A stretch of 7,377 nucleotides of DNA from Moraxellaceae bacterium (GTDB lineage: Bacteria > Pseudomonadota > Gammaproteobacteria > Pseudomonadales > Moraxellaceae), in assembly GCA_030684415.1 (NCBI GenBank), contig JAUXNL010000108.1, positions 1 through 7,377 on the forward strand. The letters are read 5' to 3'. This document shows, piece after piece, positions 5,890-7,377 of this stretch (its first letter is position 1; every line of letters begins with the position of its first letter). The position numbers were made by a program, and so were the translations under genes. The notes under the pieces are model-generated. The model was given only the letters and a program-made list of their open reading frames with translations. It did not search any database and had not been told where the DNA came from.

Positions 5890-7029
5890 ATGTCCTCGCC
5901 CGACCTCCGGCAGATGCTCGCCGCCCTGATTGCCACCCCCAGCGTAAGCTGTACCGACCCCGCGCTCGACCAAGGCAACCGTGGCGTCATCGACCAGCTC
6001 GCCACCTGGCTTAGCGATCTCGGCTTTGCCTGCGAAATCATGGAAGTGCTGCCCGGCAAGGCCAACCTGATTGCCACCCTCGGCACGGGCCCTGGAGGCC
6101 TTGTGCTCGCCGGCCACACCGATACCGTGCCCTACGACCAGGGCCGCTGGCAGCACAACCCCTTCCGCCTGACCGAAGACAACGGCCGGCTTTACGGCCT
6201 CGGCAGCGCCGACATGAAAGGGTTTTTCCCGCTCGCCATCGAAGCGGCACGCGACTTTCTCGACACGACACTCAAGGCCCCACTCATCATTCTCGCCACC
6301 TGCGACGAAGAATGCTCGATGTCCGGCGCCCGGGCGCTGGTCGAGGCTGGCCGGCCCGCCGCGCGCTTTGCCGTGATCGGCGAGCCAACCTCGGGCCGGC
6401 CACTGCGCATGCATAAAGGCGTAATGATGGAGCGTGTGCTGATCGAAGGCCGCAGCGGCCACTCCAGCGACCCGTCGCTCGGCGCCAACGCGCTCGAAGC
6501 CATGACCGACGTGATGGGCGAGCTGCTGCGTTTTCGCGGCGAGCTGCAAGCGGCTTACCGCAACCCCGCCTTTACCGTGCCGGTGCCCACGCTCAACCTC
6601 GGCTGCATCCATGGCGGCGACAATCCCAACCGCATCTGCCCGCGCTGCGAATTGCAGTTCGACCTGCGCCCACTGCCCGGCATGGTGATGGATGAGCTAC
6701 GCGAACAGATTCGTGCCCGCCTGGCCCCGCTGGCACCGCGTCATGGGGTAACGATTGCGCTGGAGCCCTTGTTTGCCGGCACGCCCTCGATGGAAACCCC
6801 GGCCGACTCGCCACTGGTGCTCGCCACCGAACGCCTCACCGGCTATCGCGCCGACGCCGCCGCCTTCGGCACGGAAGGCCCTTATCTGCGCCAGCTCGGC
6901 ATGGACGCAGTGATCTTCGGCCCGGGCGGCATCGCACAGGCCCATCAGCCCGACGAATTCATCGAAGTGGCCAGCATCAAGCCCACAGTTGACGTGTTGC
7001 GCGGGCTGATTCGCGAGTTCTGCCTTTAA
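5890..7029 (+). CDS. argE: N-acetylornithine deacetylase (M20 peptidase family)
   Basis: ArgE hydrolyses N2-acetyl-L-ornithine to ornithine and acetate, the fifth step of linear arginine biosynthesis, in the cytoplasm; it is a homodimeric metalloenzyme. From ATG 5890 the protein has 379 aa, close to E. coli ArgE. Motifs fall in the expected order: GHTDTVP (75-81, metal ligand His76 and catalytic Asp78), SADMKG (106-111, bridging Asp108), CDEECSMSGA (138-147, general base Glu140 and ligand Glu141), IGEPT (163-167, Glu165), SGHSS (189-193, dimerisation-domain His191) and AHQPDEF (351-357, ligand His352). The frame continues open upstream, but that part is non-conserved in appearance and carries hairpins. 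The ribosome site is modest (GAGACG repeats at 5876-5886). No argA is visible in the window. Specificity for acetylornithine over related M20 substrates (DapE, acetylcitrulline deacetylase) rests on overall resemblance. Confidence 0.9.
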   Translation: MSSPDLRQMLAALIATPSVSCTDPALDQGNRGVIDQLATWLSDLGFACEIMEVLPGKANLIATLGTGPGGLVLAGHTDTVPYDQGRWQHNPFRLTEDNGRLYGLGSADMKGFFPLAIEAARDFLDTTLKAPLIILATCDEECSMSGARALVEAGRPAARFAVIGEPTSGRPLRMHKGVMMERVLIEGRSGHSSDPSLGANALEAMTDVMGELLRFRGELQAAYRNPAFTVPVPTLNLGCIHGGDNPNRICPRCELQFDLRPLPGMVMDELREQIRARLAPLAPRHGVTIALEPLFAGTPSMETPADSPLVLATERLTGYRADAAAFGTEGPYLRQLGMDAVIFGPGGIAQAHQPDEFIEVASIKPTVDVLRGLIREFCL

Positions 7030-7054
7030 CAGCTTTCTGAAAAATACCGATCAT

Positions 7055-7078
7055 CGCTCGATAAGCTCAGCACGAACG
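7055..7078. repeat. Possible fragment of a dispersed intergenic repeat
   Basis: Bases 7055-7078, with the core AAGCTCAG...CGAACG, resemble one arm of the short TTCGACAAGCTCAG-type palindromic repeat seen between genes in many proteobacteria. The second arm is missing and there are mismatches, so this would be a decayed half-copy. It sits in the 286-bp A+T-richer stretch 7030-7315, which otherwise shows no gene apart from the two candidate terminators annotated here. Confidence 0.3.
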
Positions 7079-7148
7079 AACTTTTAACCGGTAAGTCATT
7101 GATTTTTCTGTTCGCCCAGAGCCTGCCCAAGGGAGCGCAGGTGCACGG

Positions 7149-7191
7149 AAGGTTTTTTCAGCAAGCCGTTAAACCTTTTTTGTATTTTTTT
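7149..7191 (+). terminator. Weak intrinsic terminator candidate downstream of argE
   Basis: AAGGTTT (7149-7155) pairs with AAACCTT (7171-7177) around a 15-nt loop, followed by TTTTTT, GTA and seven Ts. The stem is A+T-rich and the loop long, so it is a poor hairpin, but the double U tract is striking. It lies about 120 bp beyond the argE stop. Confidence 0.4.
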
Positions 7192-7246
7192 GCCAGTGTG
7201 GTCACTACGCATTGCAATTCCTCCGCTGTTTGCACTAGCCTGCCTG

Positions 7247-7272
7247 AGCAGTTTTCATGACTGCTTTTTTTT
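7247..7272 (+). terminator. Intrinsic terminator candidate just before the last gene
   Basis: AGCAGT (7247-7252) pairs with ACTGCT (7260-7265) around a 7-nt loop and runs straight into eight Ts (7265-7272). It is a compact, typical plus-strand terminator. It may end argE read-through transcripts, or act as an attenuator if the next gene's promoter lies upstream; TTGCCA at 7190-7195 and TGCAAT at 7213-7218 with 17-bp spacing would place a start between promoter and hairpin. Confidence 0.6.
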
Positions 7273-7315
7273 AGCGGCGCCTACCTTGCGCGCTCATGGA
7301 AAATTCGAGGACAGG

Positions 7316-7377
7316 ATGTCATTTCAGCGCAAGCCATCATTGGCATGGCAATTCATTGCTGCATTCATTTTCATTTT
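7316..7377 (+). CDS. 5' end of an unidentified membrane or exported protein (cut by window edge)
   Basis: ATG at 7316 follows an AGGACAGG ribosome site (7308-7315) and opens MSFQRKPSLAWQFIAAFIFI before the window ends. The basic start (Arg5, Lys6) followed by a hydrophobic run looks like a signal peptide or first transmembrane helix, as found in many sensor or secreted proteins; too little is present to name the family. The codons are more A+T-rich than in the genes upstream. It lies 43 bp beyond a terminator candidate. Confidence 0.5.
   Translation, partial: MSFQRKPSLAWQFIAAFIFI

Overview
The window looks like ordinary chromosome from a G+C-rich Gram-negative gammaproteobacterium. The signs are a Tat-exported PhoX phosphatase, an NlpE-type outer-membrane lipoprotein, a Cpx/Vfr-style regulatory landscape and a class I ArgE. 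A marine or hydrocarbon-using lineage such as Alcanivorax or a relative would fit, but that placement is inferred from gene content and style, not proven by the sequence. I see no transposase, integrase, CRISPR array, tRNA or rRNA. I found no clearly undescribed multi-gene system; the value lies in regulatory sites and a few unusual proteins.

Layout. (1) Bases 1-2271: a PhoB-type promoter with 7-bp repeats on an 11-bp period (49-99) drives phoX (201-2219, plus strand). It ends at a perfect 36-bp palindromic terminator (2236-2271) shared with the converging minus-strand genes. (2) Bases 2388-4528, minus strand, in transcription order: a membrane fatty-acid desaturase (4528-3623), an NlpE-like lipoprotein (3583-2846), a strong intrinsic terminator (2807-2776) and a four-helix phage-holin-IV/YvlD-type membrane protein (2771-2388). 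(3) Bases 4529-4848: a divergent regulatory region with a perfect CRP/Vfr-type palindrome (4584-4599), an imperfect inverted repeat (4652-4680) and a possible 19-codon leader ORF (4718-4777). (4) Bases 4849-5649, plus strand: a stand-alone metallo-beta-lactamase-fold protein of the flavodiiron oxygen-binding (ODP) type with an altered di-iron motif. (5) Bases 5650-5889: a hairpin-rich gap, then argE (5890-7029), the arginine-biosynthetic N-acetylornithine deacetylase. (6) Bases 7030-7315: an A+T-richer non-coding stretch with a fragment resembling a dispersed repeat and two candidate terminators, followed by the first 20 codons of a new membrane or exported protein (7316 to the window end).

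How the parts relate. phoX is a self-contained phosphate-starvation unit. The desaturase and NlpE-like lipoprotein are close enough to be co-transcribed and both concern the envelope. The divergent ODP-type protein is predicted to bind a di-iron/oxygen centre, and the desaturase is itself an oxygen-using di-iron enzyme; whether this pairing matters is a hypothesis. argE is housekeeping metabolism.
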